64,000 nt of DNA from Paraburkholderia flava (GTDB taxonomy: Bacteria; Pseudomonadota; Gammaproteobacteria; Burkholderiales; Burkholderiaceae): contig NZ_SMRO01000004.1 of NCBI RefSeq assembly GCF_004359985.1, forward strand, positions 459,049-523,048. Direction: 5' to 3'. Position numbers and translations under genes: made by a program. The notes under the pieces were generated by a model. That model was given only the letters and a program-made list of their open reading frames with translations, did no database searches and had not been told where the DNA came from. Shown piece after piece: positions 62,501 through 64,000 of the stretch (position 1 is its first letter; every line of letters starts with the position of its first letter).

Positions 62501-64000
62501 CCAGTCGTGTTCGACGAACGGCACGTCGACCGAACGCGCGACCCATTGCAGCCAGCCCTCGCCTTGCGGCACGAACGCTGTACGCAGGATATCGTGCCGC
62601 GCCGCGACCTCGACCCATGCGGCGCGAAAGCGCTCGATGTCCAGCCCGTCGATGTCTGCGCGCAACTGGTTCAGATAAACACTGCGACCGGGCGAATACA
62701 GCGTATGGAACAGCATGCCCGACTGCATCGGCGACAGCGGATAGATCTCGGCGACGTCGTGCAGTGCCAGCGGCAGTGCATCGAGTTCGGGTTGGGTCAG
62801 AGCGGCGAGTTCGAAGTCGGATGGTGTTGCACCTGATGCGCCTGTTTCTCCGCTTGTGCAGTGGTCGATCAGTTGGGTTAGTTCGTTGTGGTACGCGGTG
62901 AGCAGTGCTTCTATGGTTTGTTCGTTGTATCGCTTGTTGCTGTAGCTGATCGTCAGCGTGAGCGCATCGTCGAGCACGCGGCCGTTGACGGACAGTGCGT
63001 AGACGAGCGGCGCGCTATCGTCCTGTGAGCGGCCCGGCGATTCTTTCGCGGGTTGCCAGGTGCTGGATTCGGAGAAGCTGCCGTCGAGCTGGCCCAGGTA
63101 GTTGAATACGACCTGTGAGGGGTCTGTCTGCTTGATGGTATGTGCCACGTTGCTCAGCACGCCGTAGCCCAGCCCTCGCTGCGGCACTGCGCGCAGACCC
63201 TCCTTCACGCGCTTTACTGCTTCACCCAGTTCTCCACCCGGCTCCAGACTCACCGGGTACACGCTCGTGAACCAGCCTACCGTGCGGCTGACTTCTGCTG
63301 TCTCGAATACGTCCTCTCGGCCGTGGCCTTCCAGGTCCAGCCGGATACGCTCCTGTCCCGTCCATCCGCATAGCGCTCGACCCAGTGCGGTGAGCAGCAG
63401 GTCGTTCACCTGTGTGCGGTACGCTGCTGGCGCCTGCTGCAGCAGGCGCTGTGTCTGGGTGCTGTCCAGCTTCAGGGTCGCCTGCTGACGGTCTGCGACA
63501 CGGTTTGTGCCTGTGGGCATGTCGCACGGCAGCGTGGCCGGGGTCCGGTTCACTTCTTCCCAGTACTCGCGCTGGTTGTTGAGTGCGTCGCTTTGTGCGT
63601 ACTGCTGCAGTTGCTGCGACCACCACTGGTATGAGTCCGTGCGGGCCGGGAGTGCTATCTCTTCTCCGCGTTGGATCTGCGCGCTCACCGTCTGCAGGTC
63701 CTCCAGCAGGATGCGCCACGACACGCCATCCACTACCAGGTGGTGGATCACCAGCAGCAACCGTGTGCTGCCGTCCTCTATCCGCATCAGTACCGCGCGC
63801 AGTAATGGGCCCTTTGTCAGGTCGAGGCTGCGCTGGGCGGCTTCGCTGTGTGCCTCGATCTGTGCAGCGTCTTTGGCCTCGCGAATCCACAGCAGGTCGG
63901 GTTGTGTCTGGGTTCCTGTTTCTGTCTGTGCGTACGCCTGCACCCACCGGCCTGCTGCATCCTGCGTGAAGCGCAGCCGCAGTGCGTCGTGGTGGTTTAT
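59573..64000 (-). CDS. Non-ribosomal peptide synthetase, C-terminal part (E-C-A-T)
   Basis: 1475 residues are visible; the N terminus lies off the right edge. An epimerisation domain ends near 62870 (HHLVVDGVSW at about 63745, EGHGRED, TVGWFTSVYP), so the preceding module gives a D-residue. A condensation domain (62761-61456; HHHVLMDGWS) of DCL type follows, then an adenylation domain (61381-59896; YTSGSTGKPKG, NAYGPSE) and a carrier domain (FFELGGDSIFSL, 59797-59762). No thioesterase follows. The pocket reads D-A-E-D-I-G-A-I-T-(K), acidic, suggesting a basic Orn/Lys-like residue. Confidence 0.93.
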   Translation of the reverse strand: MNHHDALRLRFTQDAAGRWVQAYAQTETGTQTQPDLLWIREAKDAAQIEAHSEAAQRSLDLTKGPLLRAVLMRIEDGSTRLLLVIHHLVVDGVSWRILLEDLQTVSAQIQRGEEIALPARTDSYQWWSQQLQQYAQSDALNNQREYWEEVNRTPATLPCDMPTGTNRVADRQQATLKLDSTQTQRLLQQAPAAYRTQVNDLLLTALGRALCGWTGQERIRLDLEGHGREDVFETAEVSRTVGWFTSVYPVSLEPGGELGEAVKRVKEGLRAVPQRGLGYGVLSNVAHTIKQTDPSQVVFNYLGQLDGSFSESSTWQPAKESPGRSQDDSAPLVYALSVNGRVLDDALTLTISYSNKRYNEQTIEALLTAYHNELTQLIDHCTSGETGASGATPSDFELAALTQPELDALPLALHDVAEIYPLSPMQSGMLFHTLYSPGRSVYLNQLRADIDGLDIERFRAAWVEVAARHDILRTAFVPQGEGWLQWVARSVDVPFVEHDWRDRNAAAHNALDDLANHELAEGFDVTRAPLQRIVLIRTGEQRHHFVWTHHHVLMDGWSVSQLLSEVLRHYSGQRLPAHGGRYRDYIGWLQTRDTHASEAHWRRQLERLDEPTYLVDAVRRGQPARSDEATHAAHTLELDPAATARLVAFARHERVTVNTLVQAAWALLLHRYTQRSSVVFGATLAGRPAELPGVSHLLGLFINTLPVIAEPRAGMRLGDWLRDLQQQGLAAQEHAHTPLYDIQRWAGSHGQSLFDTVVVFENYPVDEALKEASPGGLSIANVRASDETSYALTLGVVQSDTLKLDYRFARNAFADDEIAGIAQQTAALLNAFAAADATNRPLGDLALLDEKQQRALIALGEHQATMHPAQKQPVPALIEAHAQQQPDAVALLCGDVALNYGELNERANRLAHRLIRLGVAAEVRVGFAVERSVDMIVGLLAVLKAGGAYVPLDPAYPAERLAHMIDDSGIGLLLTQSHLHARVPVPAQLACVDLDTLDVSAELSSNPLAALHDDQLAYVIYTSGSTGKPKGVAVAHGALSMHCQAIAARYGITAADRQLHFSSISFDAAGEQWLVPLISGASVVLRDDSVWAAQRLADEIATKQITVLDLPPAYANAFAQEIEPGAVSVKTCIVGGEGWSRSGFEIVQRNLRPERIFNAYGPSETVITSTVWQADSSTECTGIYAPIGTPVGERRAYVLDPALALVPQGVVGELYLGGTGLARGYLNRSALTAERFVPDPFDAHGGRLYRTGDLARWNRAGELEYVGRTDEQVKVRGFRIEPGEIEATLLAQAGVREAAVVVREVAGAPRLAAFVAAQSGTTLDAAALKAALAERLPDHMVPASIVILDALPVTPNGKLDRRALPASEPAATQAYEAPQGELEETVARIWLDVLGVERVGRSDNFFELGGDSIFSLRVQRRIAQQLAVDIELAALFAAPTLEAFSAAVAAAQSRATTEPDRLTDEMQSILSELMQ

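Overview
The window is 64 kb of GC-rich, gene-dense beta-proteobacterial chromosome. Gene content and codon use (LysR/IclR/TetR-controlled catabolic operons, DUF2239, ornibactin-type siderophore genes) fit Burkholderia sensu lato, most likely Paraburkholderia. That placement is an inference, because no rRNA or marker gene is present. No CRISPR array, tRNA, transposase or integrase was seen.

Layout. 0-3 kb: end of an unidentified gene, a hypothetical gene and a divergent SDR/LysR pair. 3-7 kb: a TPR glycosyltransferase-like protein, a secreted hydrolase and two small proteins. 7-10 kb: a RidA / class II aldolase / HAD dehalogenase group beside a LysR gene. 10-16.5 kb: DUF2239 and a MATE pump behind a palindrome-rich promoter, then a methyltransferase, a VOC protein, a haloperoxidase-type hydrolase, and a TetR-EamA pair. 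16.8-25.4 kb: a 2-hydroxyacid catabolic locus with a D-type FAD dehydrogenase, a complete ABC importer with fused permeases, a DapA-family aldolase, an IclR regulator and an L-type FMN oxidase; both flanking promoters share an IclR-like operator. 25.6-31.2 kb: a secreted lipase, an isolated PilM/PilV pair, a His/Gly-rich lipoprotein and a DUF1571 protein.

31.2-36.1 kb looks like an insertion of about 4.8 kb: a two-component system, a membrane protein, a metallo-hydrolase and an HbpS-like secreted protein. It is bracketed by two copies of the promoter and 5' end of the ykgJ-type gene, and only the right copy is functional. 36-44 kb: YkgJ, an IclR, a citryl-CoA-lyase / CoA-transferase / MFS operon with twin palindromic operators, and a molybdate/tungstate-type ABC importer (permease-ATPase fusion). 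44-48 kb: threonine deaminase ilvA behind an Ile-rich leader peptide and attenuator, next to a LysE exporter. 48-54 kb: mostly small housekeeping genes (UDG-like, GNAT, hydrolase, Ogt, GST, ACT) and a candidate 6S RNA.

54-64 kb (minus strand): a siderophore operon with overlapping genes. A multimodular NRPS running off the right edge is followed by a FhuD-like binding protein, a FhuB-like fused permease, a PvdE/SyrD-type exporter and a FhuC-like ATPase. The peptide would be made by the NRPS, exported by the PvdE-like pump, and its iron complex re-imported by the Fhu-like system; the outer-membrane receptor, tailoring enzymes and regulator must lie beyond the window.

The most unusual items are the ilvA attenuator, the HbpS/two-component insertion with its duplicated ykgJ 5' end, the orphan PilM/PilV pair and the tandem IclR operators.
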